A stretch of DNA of 64,000 nucleotides, from positions 124,001 to 188,000 of the forward strand of contig NZ_JAZAQF010000001.1 of the NCBI RefSeq assembly GCF_043235035.1, in the 5' to 3' direction. The notes under the pieces are model-generated. The model worked only from the letters and a program-made list of their open reading frames with translations. It did no database searches and had not been told where the DNA came from. The DNA is from CACIAM-69d sp001698445 (GTDB taxonomy: Bacteria; Cyanobacteriota; Cyanobacteriia; CACIAM-69d). Positions 18,293-27,424 of this stretch are shown piece by piece; within the stretch, counting starts at the first letter, position 1; each line of letters begins with the position of its first letter. A program made the position numbers and the translations under genes.

Positions 18293-18811
18293 ATGGCTTG
18301 CAAATGGACTTGCGCAGTGATGGGTTCGATCGCCCTTTTGGCCACCACCGCCACCTTGGCCCCCTTGCCCGCCCGGGCAGAAATGCCGGAAGTGGTGTGG
18401 ATGGTGGGGCCCGCTGAGAATGTGGAAATTGTGACCGGCGAGATTCAAGATTTGGTGGGCGATCGGGTGCGACTGTTGCTGACCGATGGTTCCACTCGCC
18501 TGGTGGGCATCACCCAGGTCGATCGCACCCGACTGGGCCTCGATCCGGGAGATCAAATCACCTTGGCCTTGGTCGATGGTCGTTTCTTTGCCCAAGCCGT
18601 TGCCCTGGGAAACGATGCCCTTGTGATTCGCAATGGCTATATTCAACTGGCCAATGCTGACAACGCCTACGTCAGCACCAGTCAAGCCAGCGTGACCACG
18701 ACCACCACCGTGCAACAACGCACCGTACAACGCAGCGGCCAACAAACCACTGTTCAACAAACCACCATCACCCCCGATCGCCCCGCACAACCAATTCGCG
18801 GCATGTGGTAA
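18293..18811 (+). CDS. Exported hypothetical protein
   Basis: A 172-residue protein with a clear signal peptide ('MGSIALLATTATLAPLPARA', cleavage near residue 30). A compact beta-rich part of about 100 residues follows ('GEIQDLVGDRVRLLLTDGSTRLVGI'), reminiscent of a small SH3-like or OB-like barrel. The tail is a Thr/Gln-rich low-complexity stretch with repeats of the type 'TTTVQQRTVQ'. I do not recognise the family. The ATG at 18293 is preceded by GGAG at a suitable distance. It is separated from the cyclase gene by 180 bases. Confidence 0.65.
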   Translation: MACKWTCAVMGSIALLATTATLAPLPARAEMPEVVWMVGPAENVEIVTGEIQDLVGDRVRLLLTDGSTRLVGITQVDRTRLGLDPGDQITLALVDGRFFAQAVALGNDALVIRNGYIQLANADNAYVSTSQASVTTTTTVQQRTVQRSGQQTTVQQTTITPDRPAQPIRGMW

Positions 18812-19499
18812 CTGTTGCTTAACCTGGTTAACCCATTGACCGGCCTATTTTTCCGTGCCTTGCTGTTCCAGGCTGCCTAGATCGAAAGCACAGCACAACC
18901 CCAGAACCTCACACCTGCAAACACACCTACTAGCGTGACAGACTGAAGACATTGGGTCAAAGTTGCGGAGCCAGTCGTGGTAACAAGGGGCTTGAGCATC
19001 TTGCTGCTTAACGATTAGATGACGGCAACGGTCATGTAATTTGACCAAGCGAATTAAGGTAGCCGTGCCACTGCAAACACACCTACAAACACATGAAAAA
19101 CCAGCAACGCCCACTGATCAGCGGTCTGATCGCGGACGTTGCTGGATTTTTTTGAATTGGAAGCACCCAGGGCCGCACAAGGCCATCGCGCAAGAAGCGA
19201 TCGCGCTTAGGCCCGTCGTCAGTCGGCTATTGAGCTTTTTGCTAATGAGAGATTGATGTGTCAACTGTGATGCACTCGATCATCCATGGACGCTGCGATG
19301 TAGAAGTCGATCGCCAATGGAAGGTCAACAGTCATCACCCACCAATCAATAACAAATCACCAATTAATCCACGTTTCCGTGCATCCATGCCCCAAGACGA
19401 TTTGCACCTCAACTGTGCCCGAATTGCAGAGCAGCCACGACCTCAAACGTCTGATTTCAGGCTCCACACAACGCGGGTTTCAGTTTTGTTGTCATGGGC
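18812..19499. other. Intergenic region with a long direct repeat and a terminator-like hairpin
   Basis: A 688-base region between convergent genes. A perfect 16-base direct repeat, CTGCAAACACACCTAC, occurs at 18915-18930 and 19071-19086, and a strong hairpin with T-run follows at 19101-19153. An 89-codon frame on the minus strand (18845-19114) consists of the repeats and has no recognisable protein features, so I do not call it. Confidence 0.5.
19101..19153 (+). terminator. Terminator-like hairpin with T-run
   Basis: The 9-base stem CCAGCAACG (19101-19109) and CGTTGCTGG (19137-19145) encloses a 27-base interior with its own partial pairing, followed by ATTTTTTT. It lies 290 bases after the exported protein gene, too far to be certain which transcript it ends. 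It could also terminate a small RNA starting nearby. Confidence 0.6.
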
Positions 19500-19829
19500 T
19501 TAGCGTGCCGCAGCGGCCACCATTCCCAAAGCAGGCACATCCCCTTCTTGATCGCCCCAGAGCCGGAGGCTCGGGAACAGGAAGTGGTTTTCTTCAACGT
19601 ATTGCGCTCCGAACAACCCTTTTTCGGCCCAAAAGTAGCGATCCGTGGTGTGTTCGTTACGCTTCACCAACACCAAAGCGGGGGGATGAATTCCCTCTGC
19701 CTTAATGAATTTGCGAGCGGCCGTGACCGGCTTATCTTCGCCACATTCGATGCTATACTGTGGCACATTCTCAAGAATCCGTCGCCCTTCTTGCCGCCGA
19801 CGGCTCTTGCGCTTGCGTCTCCTTGCCAA
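19500..19829 (-). CDS. DUF3155 family protein
   Basis: A 109-residue cyanobacterial protein of unknown function. The very basic N-terminus ('ARRRKRKSRRRQEGRRILE') and 'DKPVTAARKFI', 'LVKRNEHTTDRYFWAEKGLFG', 'YVEENHFLFPSLR' are the family's signature. The family normally begins right at the Ala-Arg-Arg-Arg stretch, which here puts the start at a TTG (19829). An AAGGAGG motif abuts that TTG with no spacer. The frame continues 28 codons upstream to another TTG, so the exact start is uncertain. There is no membrane segment. The basic N-terminus may bind nucleic acid, but no function is known to me. Confidence 0.8.
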   Translation of the reverse strand: MARRRKRKSRRRQEGRRILENVPQYSIECGEDKPVTAARKFIKAEGIHPPALVLVKRNEHTTDRYFWAEKGLFGAQYVEENHFLFPSLRLWGDQEGDVPALGMVAAAAR

Positions 19830-20284
19830 CCTCCTTACCTCCCGTGCCAAGATAAGTGTAGTGACGGTTACAAAAGCCGTGCAAAGTATATCGCCTTTGC
19901 GCCAAAATTTCAACTTGTTTTAATTGATCGACACGAATTCAATTACAATTGTTTATTCTGTCGATTTCTTAGCAGTTTCATTTTGAGTACTGGCCCATTC
20001 AGAAACCTAGAGACTGTCTGGATTTCACACAATTGCTGCCCCAGGTTCTTGCGATCCCTTGCGGCTTTTTAATGATTCTTAATCAGTTTGAATGGAGCAA
20101 TTTGAATAGAAGCGGCTTGAGATAGTTCCAGCTTAAGGAGTTCTCAAGCCTTGGGGAGAGCAATGCCGTAATTCTTCACAAAGCCGGCGATCGCCCCATG
20201 CGGGAAACCGGGCGCGGCCGCTCCCCAACCTCTAGCAACCGCGAATGTTCCCCGATGGAGGCCCCCCGGGGGGAGTGGCGAGCA
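19830..20284. other. Divergent intergenic region, AT-rich
   Basis: Lies between the minus-strand DUF3155 gene and the plus-strand sensor kinase. It is AT-richer than its surroundings (about 19900-20100) and must hold both promoters, but no single promoter is clear to me. No repeat of note. Confidence 0.4.
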
Positions 20285-21838
20285 ATGGCGAGTTCAACCT
20301 TTTTGGCCCTGTGCCAAGCGCAGTTGGCCTTGATGGCGGAAACGTTGCACCTGGGACGGGGTGTGGTGTATTTGGCGCAGGATTGGTCTGGGACGACGGA
20401 ACCGGCTTGGATGCCGGTGTTGGAATATCCGGCTCGGGCCAATACGCAGCTTTTGGAGGAAGCGGGAACGGGCCGATCGCGCAGTCGGGGCCGATCGCGG
20501 TTGCTGTCGGGGTCGGGCCCTTGGGCAGCGGCTCCTGCGGAGATCACCTCTGCGATCGCGCCCAAGGCCGAGGTTAGTCACCAAGCGGGCGATCGGGCAG
20601 ACGTGATGAACCTCTCAATTGCGCCAGAAGCAATTCCCCCGGCGGCCAACCAGATCACGGATGCTGACCATTCAGCCTCTGCCCATTCCACCAATTCCCA
20701 TTCAGCCAATTCTGCTCACTCAGCCGCTGACCCCGCGTTGAATCCCCTATTTAATCCCCAACCCCACCCGGGCCGATTGGTGCTGCCCTTGGCCCGAGGG
20801 GAGATGATGTTGGGGTTGTTGGTGCTTGATCGTTCTAAACCTTGGACTCCCAAGGATCGCCAGCAGGCGGGGCGGGTGGCGGTGACCTTGGCGGCGGCCT
20901 GCGAACTCGATCGCCGCAATCAACTGTTGGAGGCGGCCTATCGCCAACAACAGACCACGCAACAGCGCCAAGCGGAATTACTGCACAATTGGCTGCACCA
21001 GTTTCGCAATCCCCTAACGGCCATTCGGACATTCGGCAAGTTGGTGCTGAAGCGGTTAGGGGGTGAGGATCGATCGCGCTCACATCTGGAAAGCTTGCTG
21101 CGGGAGGGCGATCGACTCCAAGGAATGTTGACGGACTTTAGCCAAGTGATTGACACGCCGGACTGGACAGGGGCGGCTGCTCCCGGTGCCGATCAGCCCT
21201 CACCGTCGGAGTTGCCCGCCCCCGCCGAAAACAGGGCGGCCCTGCTGTTGCCGGGGGTGACGATCGCCCCTTGGCCAGTTGATACCTTGGTGATGGATGC
21301 GATCGCGGCGGCGGAAGCGGTGGCGATCGAACGTGGGCGATCGTTTCAGATTTCGTTACCCGCCGGTTTGCCGCCGGTTTTGGCCGATGGCACGGCTTGG
21401 CGGGAGGTGTTTAGCAATTTGCTGGATAACGCCATCAAATACGCCTGCGATCGGGGCCGGGTGCAGGTGCTGGCCCGGGTCGCTGCTTGGCAGGATGCGC
21501 CTGCGGCCGGTTGGGGGCTGGCGGTGGTGGTCAACAATCAGGGCAACAATATCCCGCCAGCGGACTTGGAGCGGCTGTTTCAGCGCGGCTTTCGGGGGAT
21601 TCAGGCCGCCAGCCCGATTCCAGGCACGGGGTTGGGTTTGGCGATCGCCCGTCAGTTGATGATGCAAATGGGCGGCCGCTTGGAGCTGTTTAGTCCCCCG
21701 ATCGCCCTATCTGCTCGGTTGCGGTTGCGGGAAACTTCCGATCAACTCCTCCCCTCGATCGCTCAAGGAACGATGGCCGTGGCTTGGTTGCCCCTGGCAG
21801 AAACGAATCCACCGCCTCCTGAATTAACCTCTGAGTGA
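20285..21838 (+). CDS. GAF-like sensor histidine kinase
   Basis: A soluble two-component sensor kinase, about 517 residues. An N-terminal GAF-like sensory region is interrupted by a Ser/His/Asn-rich low-complexity insert, with 'ADHSASAHSTNSHSAN' near 123-140. The HisKA helix has 'LHNWLHQFRNPLTAIRTF'; the phospho-acceptor is the His before QFRNPL. The ATPase domain has the N box 'REVFSNLLDNAIKY' and G2 box 'GTGLGLAIARQL'. The G1 box reads 'NNQGNNIPP' instead of the usual D-x-G-x-G. No response regulator is adjacent. The ATG at 20285 follows GGGAG by nine bases; the frame is open from 20198. Confidence 0.78.
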   Translation: MASSTFLALCQAQLALMAETLHLGRGVVYLAQDWSGTTEPAWMPVLEYPARANTQLLEEAGTGRSRSRGRSRLLSGSGPWAAAPAEITSAIAPKAEVSHQAGDRADVMNLSIAPEAIPPAANQITDADHSASAHSTNSHSANSAHSAADPALNPLFNPQPHPGRLVLPLARGEMMLGLLVLDRSKPWTPKDRQQAGRVAVTLAAACELDRRNQLLEAAYRQQQTTQQRQAELLHNWLHQFRNPLTAIRTFGKLVLKRLGGEDRSRSHLESLLREGDRLQGMLTDFSQVIDTPDWTGAAAPGADQPSPSELPAPAENRAALLLPGVTIAPWPVDTLVMDAIAAAEAVAIERGRSFQISLPAGLPPVLADGTAWREVFSNLLDNAIKYACDRGRVQVLARVAAWQDAPAAGWGLAVVVNNQGNNIPPADLERLFQRGFRGIQAASPIPGTGLGLAIARQLMMQMGGRLELFSPPIALSARLRLRETSDQLLPSIAQGTMAVAWLPLAETNPPPPELTSE

Positions 21839-21842
21839 ATCC

Positions 21843-21878
21843 CTGAATCCACGGCTGAATCCACGGCTGAATCCACCG
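21843..21878. repeat. Tandem repeat, 3 units of 12 bases
   Basis: Three units of CTGAATCCAC(G/C)G fill almost the whole gap between the convergent stops of the sensor kinase gene (21838) and ispE (21879). Confidence 0.8.
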
Positions 21879-22856
21879 CTAAACCGACTGGTTAACGGGC
21901 CGAATGCCCGCCGCACTGAATTGGGTGACCCAAAATTCCAAATCCGGATCCGGCAGGGCCGATCGCGCGGCGGCTTGGATTTCCTGGGCTTGGCTGGCAG
22001 ACTCGGCCAGGGCAAAAACCGAGGGGCCAGAACCGGACATCATCGCTCCCAGCGGGGCCAGGCGATCGAGCAAGTCCCGCAACTGCGCAATTTGGGGATG
22101 GGCCGGCAACACCACCCGCTCCAGGTCATTGCGCAGCAGGGGCCGCAACGCCGAAAGACCAGCTCGATCGCCCGCGGCCAAGGCCTGGAGCGATCGCACG
22201 AGGGGCCCAGACTTGGCCGCCGTATGCCGAGCCGCTTGGGCCTCCGGAGTACGCGCATATTCCGCCCCAAACTGAGCGCGATAGGTTTGATAGGCCCAGG
22301 GCGTGGAAACGCCTAAACTGCGATATTTCGCCAACACCAACCACACCTGATCCACCCCCGCGAGGGGATCCAGCACTTCTCCGCGTCCCGTGGCCAACGC
22401 CGTTCCTCCACCCACACAGAAGGGCACATCGGATCCCAACTCGGCCGCCAACTCCTGCAATTCTCCTTGGGTGAGGCCCAAGCCCCAGGCCAAGTCCAGC
22501 CCCACCAACACCGCCGCGCCATTGCCCGATCCTCCAGCTAAGCCAGCGGCCACGGGAATTCGCTTTTCAATTTCAATCGCCACGCCCCCAAATTTGGCGA
22601 AGGCTTCGGGAAACCGCTCGCTCATCAGGGCTGCGGCCCGATAGGCTAAATTGCTGGCATCGTTAGGCACACCCTCGGCGGCGCATTCCACTTGAATTAC
22701 GCCCTGCATTCCCGATCGCACATGGACGAGATCCGCCAAGTCAATGCTCTGGAACACGGTGGCCAACTCATGGAAACCATCGGGACGATCGCCCACAATT
22801 TCCAAATAGAGATTAATTTTGGCGGGCGATCGCAGCGAATAGGATTTCATCGGCAC
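21879..22856 (-). CDS. ispE: 4-diphosphocytidyl-2-C-methyl-D-erythritol kinase
   Basis: GHMP kinase that phosphorylates CDP-methylerythritol in the MEP pathway for isoprenoids (carotenoids, phytol, quinones). Of 325 residues, the N-terminal 'SYSLRSPAKINLYLEIVGDRPDGFHEL' is spread over positions 4-30 and the ATP loop 'PVAAGLAGGSGNGAAVLVGL' lies near 98-117. 'MMSGSGPSVFALAE' near 275-288 is the third GHMP motif. The second in-frame ATG (22850) is equally possible as start. It is followed by the kinase gene on the opposite strand. Confidence 0.95.
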   Translation of the reverse strand: MPMKSYSLRSPAKINLYLEIVGDRPDGFHELATVFQSIDLADLVHVRSGMQGVIQVECAAEGVPNDASNLAYRAAALMSERFPEAFAKFGGVAIEIEKRIPVAAGLAGGSGNGAAVLVGLDLAWGLGLTQGELQELAAELGSDVPFCVGGGTALATGRGEVLDPLAGVDQVWLVLAKYRSLGVSTPWAYQTYRAQFGAEYARTPEAQAARHTAAKSGPLVRSLQALAAGDRAGLSALRPLLRNDLERVVLPAHPQIAQLRDLLDRLAPLGAMMSGSGPSVFALAESASQAQEIQAAARSALPDPDLEFWVTQFSAAGIRPVNQSV

Positions 22857-22931
22857 GCAAGCATCAGGACAAACGCGTCCCCATTGTCTCAGAAGGGGCC
22901 CACGAGACCATCAATGGTTGATTAACCTGGC

Positions 22932-24827
22932 CTAGCTTTGGGGCGATTGGCGCGATCGGGGCGATCGGCGCGGCTTGCTCAACTGTTCCACACTCAGCAG
23001 CGTCACCCCAAGGGTCACCAACCCAATGCCCAGCCATTGCCCCCCGGCCAGCGATTCTTGAATCAAAATCCAGGCCGCCAGGGCCGTCAGGGCATTGCCC
23101 GAGGCGCTGAGAATGGCCGTCCAAGCGGCTCCCACCCGTTGCACCGCCAAGTTATTCAGCAGGTAGCCCCCCAAGGTCAACAGACCCAAAATGACTCCAC
23201 CCAACAGCAGGCCGCCCCAAGTCCCCGGCAACACCTGCACCGTCACCGCCTCCGGCCGTGCAATGAGTCCAAAGCAAGCCAACACAAACACCCACAGGAA
23301 GGAAACCAGGGTGAACGGCACGGGATGCAAGGTTTTGGTTCCCCATTGCACCGTGAGTAGATAGCCTGCGAAGGCTGCGCCGGCCGCTAGCCCGCTGGAG
23401 AGGCCCACCCAGTTATCGCCCGCGGCCGGGCCCCCCTCGGGCAAGGCCAAGCCGCCCCCCAGCAGAATCAGGGCCGTGAGAAACAAGCGCAGGGCCGTGG
23501 GCCGATCGCCCAATAGCCACCAGGACAGGGGCAGGGTAAAGACGGGGTAGAGAAAAAAGAGGGTGACCGCCAAGCCCGTCGGCAAATTCCCGATCGCCAC
23601 ATAGAGCAGCACTTGGGACACAAACATGAAAAAGCCGTTCAGCAAGATCATTTGCCAAGACCGGCGATCGCGGCTTTGGCACAGGTGGCGAATTTCCTGC
23701 CAAGTGGCGGGATAAAGCCAAGTGGCCAGCGCTGGAAACACCAACACGATTGCTAGGGTGCGCAATAGCAAAATCAGCAGGGAATTGCCCAGCCCCGGCG
23801 CAATGATGCCGGGTAGGGTCACCACCCCTAACAGGGTTTCCGGAGCATTGCCCGTAAACAACAGCTTCAGGGCCACATTGAACAGGGCCAACAACAGGGC
23901 CGCCACCAGGGCCAACAGCCAGCCCGGTTGCCGCAGGGTCTGAGGATGGGGGACGGAGGGTTTCACGGCCACAAGGGGGGGAGGGAACAACACAGGAGCC
24001 GGATCGGGCAAGGGAGCGATCGGGGAAGCGGGCCGATCGAGCGCGGTTGATTCAGGCTCAGGAACCGCAGGATTGGGAACCCCAGGATTCAACCCAAGGG
24101 AATCAGGCGCAAGAGCATTGGGTGCGATCGAGGTTTCCCAACGAGCCATCACCTGCTTCAACAACAATTCCCCCTGCTGTTGCTGCCGGGCCAATCGGCT
24201 GAGTCGTTGGGCCAGCGCCTGTTCATAGGCCGCTAAGTCTTGATGGAGATGGGTAAAAACTTGGGCCAGGGTTTGATCCAGCGCCATCAATTGTCGCTCA
24301 ATCGCGGTGCTGCTGAGACGACCATGGATCACCACGGGCGAGCCGATCGCCTCGCTGGAATCCCTGGGCCGCAATTCCTGAGCCAAGGCCTGAAACCGTT
24401 GGTCGATCGCCCTTTTCAGGTGGGATCCCATGTGTTGAGCCAGTTGTTTTGCCCACTGTTGGGCCCAAGCTTGGCTGCTGGGATCCAACAGGGACTGCCC
24501 CGGAGCGGTCTGTGCTCGCAGTTGTTGGCGATAGCGAGCTAGGCGATCGAGATCCAACAGTAATTGGGTTTTCTCGGCGCTCAGGCGATCGAGATCTTGG
24601 GCAAGCTGGTTAAGTTGCGATCGCTGAAAAATTTGCAATTGCTCAATCACTGCTGACCAATCCGGTGCTGATTCTGGGGCGATCGGGGCCAAGCTCGATC
24701 GATCATCACGGGCATCTTTCGCCGCCGACCCAGGGGGATGCGGATTGGGATCGAGGCCCATGGGGTCGATCGTGGGTTCTTCAATGGGCAAGGTTGGTTG
24801 CTCCGATGGCCTGTTGATTAACCCCAT
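22932..24827 (-). CDS. EamA/DMT-family transporter with long coiled-coil N-terminal region
   Basis: A 631-residue protein in two parts. Residues about 55-235 are polar, Gln/Leu-rich and strongly helical (coiled-coil type, e.g. 'QLNQLAQDLDRLSAEKTQLL'). Residues 235-295 are a Pro-rich linker. Residues about 303-615 form ten hydrophobic segments in two halves, the drug/metabolite transporter (EamA) plan: 'NGFFMFVSQVLLYVAIGNLP' in the first half and 'GLVTLGVTLLSVEQL' at the end. The substrate is unknown. Most EamA proteins are about 300 residues, so the N-terminal half is an addition. The ATG at 24827 begins the only uninterrupted frame. Confidence 0.82.
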   Translation of the reverse strand: MGLINRPSEQPTLPIEEPTIDPMGLDPNPHPPGSAAKDARDDRSSLAPIAPESAPDWSAVIEQLQIFQRSQLNQLAQDLDRLSAEKTQLLLDLDRLARYRQQLRAQTAPGQSLLDPSSQAWAQQWAKQLAQHMGSHLKRAIDQRFQALAQELRPRDSSEAIGSPVVIHGRLSSTAIERQLMALDQTLAQVFTHLHQDLAAYEQALAQRLSRLARQQQQGELLLKQVMARWETSIAPNALAPDSLGLNPGVPNPAVPEPESTALDRPASPIAPLPDPAPVLFPPPLVAVKPSVPHPQTLRQPGWLLALVAALLLALFNVALKLLFTGNAPETLLGVVTLPGIIAPGLGNSLLILLLRTLAIVLVFPALATWLYPATWQEIRHLCQSRDRRSWQMILLNGFFMFVSQVLLYVAIGNLPTGLAVTLFFLYPVFTLPLSWWLLGDRPTALRLFLTALILLGGGLALPEGGPAAGDNWVGLSSGLAAGAAFAGYLLTVQWGTKTLHPVPFTLVSFLWVFVLACFGLIARPEAVTVQVLPGTWGGLLLGGVILGLLTLGGYLLNNLAVQRVGAAWTAILSASGNALTALAAWILIQESLAGGQWLGIGLVTLGVTLLSVEQLSKPRRSPRSRQSPQS

Positions 24828-24973
24828 GGAGATGGCTCAGTTCAGTGGCTCAGTTCAGTGGCTTTGCGGTTGAACAGCTCCGCATTTTGCGCCTCTAGCA
24901 TTGCTCAATCATGATGGCTCAATCCTGGGCCAATTGGGCATGGCCGCCTTGGGCCCGGCCCAGCGAGACAGCC

Positions 24974-26068
24974 TCAAGCGGGCCCGGTGGTGGCCGATGT
25001 TCCGAAATGTTGGAAGCTGGCCGATCGCCCGATCGGCTCGATCGCCCCTGAATCCACCACCCAGGCGATCGGCTGCTGGGTTAACGCTTCTAGATCCGCC
25101 TCTGGAGCCACCATTTCTCCCACAATGGCCGCCGAACCGCCCAAGGACTGCACCAAATCAGCAGCCAAATCCGGTGGTAAACACAGCACCAATTCAAAAT
25201 CTTCGCCCCCATAGAGCGTCCAATGGCGGGCTTGCGCCAGCCCCACCGCCGCCACCAACCCCGCTGGCATCGGCAGCCGATCGCCCCACAGTTTCGCCCG
25301 CAGGCCGCTGGCTTGGGCCAATTGCACCACCGCATCGGCCAGCCCATCGCTGGAGTCCATGGCGGCCAGGGGGCGATCGGCCAGCCTGGGGCGCAGTTGA
25401 TCCAACTGGGCAATTACGTCCAAACGGGGGGTTGGGTATTGGTGGGCCCGAATCCAGGTCGATCGCGCTGCGGCCGAGGGTTCCACAGCCTCCGGGGGCC
25501 AATCAGCCAACAGCAGGGCCAATCCTGCTCGGGAAGCCCCATGTTCACCCGTCACCACGATCGCGTCTCCCGATTGGGCCGCGTGGCGCTGGAGGGATCG
25601 ATCGGGCAAAACCGATCCGATCGCCGTGATGGCCACTGTAGCCACGGTCGATCGCGTCACGTCACCCCCCACAATGGCCCCGCCAAACTGGGCTAAGCAA
25701 TCGGCCATTCCCCCATAGAGAGCCTCCACCCAGTCGATCGCACAATTCCCCGGCAGAGACAGCCCCACGGTGATTGCCCGAGGCGTTGCCCCCATAGCTG
25801 CCAAATCGGACAAATTAGCCGCCACCGCTCGCCACCCGATCGACCTAGGAGGGGTGGTGCGATCGCTAAAATGCACCCCGTCCACCAGCACATCAGTTGT
25901 GACCACGAGCGATTGACCCTCGGGCCAATTCAACAGGGCCGCGTCATCGCCCACCACCGAGCGATCGCAAAAGGCAAACAACCGCGCCAGTAACCCCGCT
26001 TCCCCCACATCCGCCAACCGCAACGATTCCACCGCGTCCACAACCTCCCGCACTGACTCCAAACGCAC
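24974..26068 (-). CDS. thiL: Thiamine-monophosphate kinase
   Basis: ThiL phosphorylates thiamine monophosphate to the cofactor thiamine diphosphate. The 364 residues contain 'VVGDDAALL' (about 38-46), 'VVTTDVLVDGVHF' (about 55-67), 'AVAANLSDLAAMGA', 'GGDVTRS' and 'VTGEHGASRAGLALL', all typical of the ThiL/PurM-like fold with its Mg-coordinating Asp residues. 'AMDSSDGLADAV' and 'YGGEDFELVL' follow in the C-terminal half. The start is a GTG at 26068; the conserved region begins near residue 20, so one of the later GTG codons could be the true start. No THI-box riboswitch is visible upstream. Confidence 0.93.
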   Translation of the reverse strand: MRLESVREVVDAVESLRLADVGEAGLLARLFAFCDRSVVGDDAALLNWPEGQSLVVTTDVLVDGVHFSDRTTPPRSIGWRAVAANLSDLAAMGATPRAITVGLSLPGNCAIDWVEALYGGMADCLAQFGGAIVGGDVTRSTVATVAITAIGSVLPDRSLQRHAAQSGDAIVVTGEHGASRAGLALLLADWPPEAVEPSAAARSTWIRAHQYPTPRLDVIAQLDQLRPRLADRPLAAMDSSDGLADAVVQLAQASGLRAKLWGDRLPMPAGLVAAVGLAQARHWTLYGGEDFELVLCLPPDLAADLVQSLGGSAAIVGEMVAPEADLEALTQQPIAWVVDSGAIEPIGRSASFQHFGTSATTGPA

Positions 26069-26204
26069 TCAACCCAAACATAACGACCCAGCAACCCAGG
26101 CAACCCAGCCAACCGGAACGGCTCCCAACGCCCAAAGCAAAGTCCCCCTTGGCATCCAGGCCAAGCGGGGACTCAATCCTCGGGGAGGCGTTCGCTGCAA
26201 GACA

Positions 26205-26234
26205 GGTTCTGAGCAAACGGCATCACTCAGAACC
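26205..26234 (-). terminator. Hairpin after the CYP38-like gene
   Basis: A perfect 9-base inverted repeat (GGTTCTGAG at 26205-26213, CTCAGAACC at 26226-26234), nine bases beyond the stop codon of the minus-strand cyclophilin gene. No T-run follows, so it may stabilise the mRNA end rather than terminate. Confidence 0.5.
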
Positions 26235-26242
26235 CGCCGCAC

Positions 26243-27424
26243 CTAACTGGGCTGCACCAGATTTTCCAACCCATCCACCACCGTTGCCTTCACCACCTTG
26301 TCACCGGGGCGAATCTTATCCAGCACCGCCTTGGCATCGCTAATCGAGTAGCCAAATACCGCATAGCGACCATCCAGCAGGTTGGCCCCGGCGGGAGTCA
26401 GTTCCGGTTCAAACAGGAAGAAAAACACCTGAGACGAACCGCCATCGGGATCCGGTTCCGGTCGGGCCATGGCCAGGGCCCCATAGGACGAGAAGGGCAG
26501 CACGGGCAAATCGCCATAGCGGCCCGCATCTTCGAGCGTGATGCCGTAGGTGGGTTCTTTGTCGCCGCTGGCCAGAATCTCTAGGGGAATGGCGCGATAT
26601 TCGTTGGTTTTGGGATCGATGAAGCCTTCAGCGGGGCCAGCCGGATCGCCAAATTGCAACACGTAAGAATCTTCGGCGCGGGTGAAGGGCAACCCGTCAT
26701 AGAAGCCTCGTTGCACCAAGTCCACAAAGTTGCCGGCCGTGACGGGGGCGCTGTAGCCATCCACCATCACGGTGACGCTGCCTTTGCTGGTTTCAATCTC
26801 GATCGTGGCCCGGCCCTTCAGTTGAGGCAGGTTGGCATATTGAGCAGGCACTTCAAAGGGGAAACCCTGCACCATATCCGCTTCGATCGCCCCCACTGCG
26901 TCCAGAATCTCCCGGCGCAGTTCCCAAACCGTGGACTTATTTTTGGTTTCCACGGCGGCTTGGGCCTTGGCGATCGTCTCGCTAATCTGATCAAGCTTTT
27001 GGGCCGCGGCTTCCTGGCGATCGGGACGAACGGCCGCCAAAATTTGGTCGCGCTTGTAGGTCACCGTCCGATCGGCCGTTTTCAAGCTGGTGGCCACGGG
27101 ACTCCAACGCTTAGCCCGCAAGGATCCGGCGATCGATTCCACCTCCGACTGCACCTTGCGAATGGGCACATTGTCGATCGGCAAGGAATAGCGCAGCAGG
27201 GCCTTGCCGTCAGTGATGGCATTGCCGGCCGGCAGTGCTGCCCAAGCGGGAGCCGCCCCGATCGTCCACAGCACCATCACCAGGCTCAGGGCGATCGCCC
27301 AACCGCCCATCCACCCTTGCTCCCGTCCTTGCAGTTGTCGATCGACCACCGCTGTCCAGGGTTCGATCGTCTTTGCCCACCCGGAGCGGGTTTGCCCTGC
27401 CTTAAGTCGCCTTGGAATAGCCAT
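26243..27424 (-). CDS. CYP38/TLP40-type thylakoid lumenal cyclophilin
   Basis: A multidomain peptidyl-prolyl isomerase-like protein, 393 residues. A signal sequence ('WAIALSLVMVLWTIGAAPAWA', near 42-62) precedes an N-terminal helical domain (about 65-195, PsbQ-like in the plant homologue). A C-terminal cyclophilin-type barrel follows (about 200-390; 'TIEIETSKGSVTVMVDGYSAP', 'NFVDLVQRGFYDGLPFTRA', 'QVFFFLFEP'). In plants CYP38 assists photosystem II assembly and lacks strong isomerase activity; the cyanobacterial homologue is presumed similar. The 38 residues before the signal's Met-Gly-Gly are unusual, so the true start may be the internal ATG at 27310. Confidence 0.87.
   Translation of the reverse strand: MAIPRRLKAGQTRSGWAKTIEPWTAVVDRQLQGREQGWMGGWAIALSLVMVLWTIGAAPAWAALPAGNAITDGKALLRYSLPIDNVPIRKVQSEVESIAGSLRAKRWSPVATSLKTADRTVTYKRDQILAAVRPDRQEAAAQKLDQISETIAKAQAAVETKNKSTVWELRREILDAVGAIEADMVQGFPFEVPAQYANLPQLKGRATIEIETSKGSVTVMVDGYSAPVTAGNFVDLVQRGFYDGLPFTRAEDSYVLQFGDPAGPAEGFIDPKTNEYRAIPLEILASGDKEPTYGITLEDAGRYGDLPVLPFSSYGALAMARPEPDPDGGSSQVFFFLFEPELTPAGANLLDGRYAVFGYSISDAKAVLDKIRPGDKVVKATVVDGLENLVQPS

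Noticed and set aside
18845..19114. 89-codon Cys-rich minus-strand gene
   Set aside because: The Cys-rich ends are created by the 16-base direct repeat; no ribosome-binding site or homology is visible.
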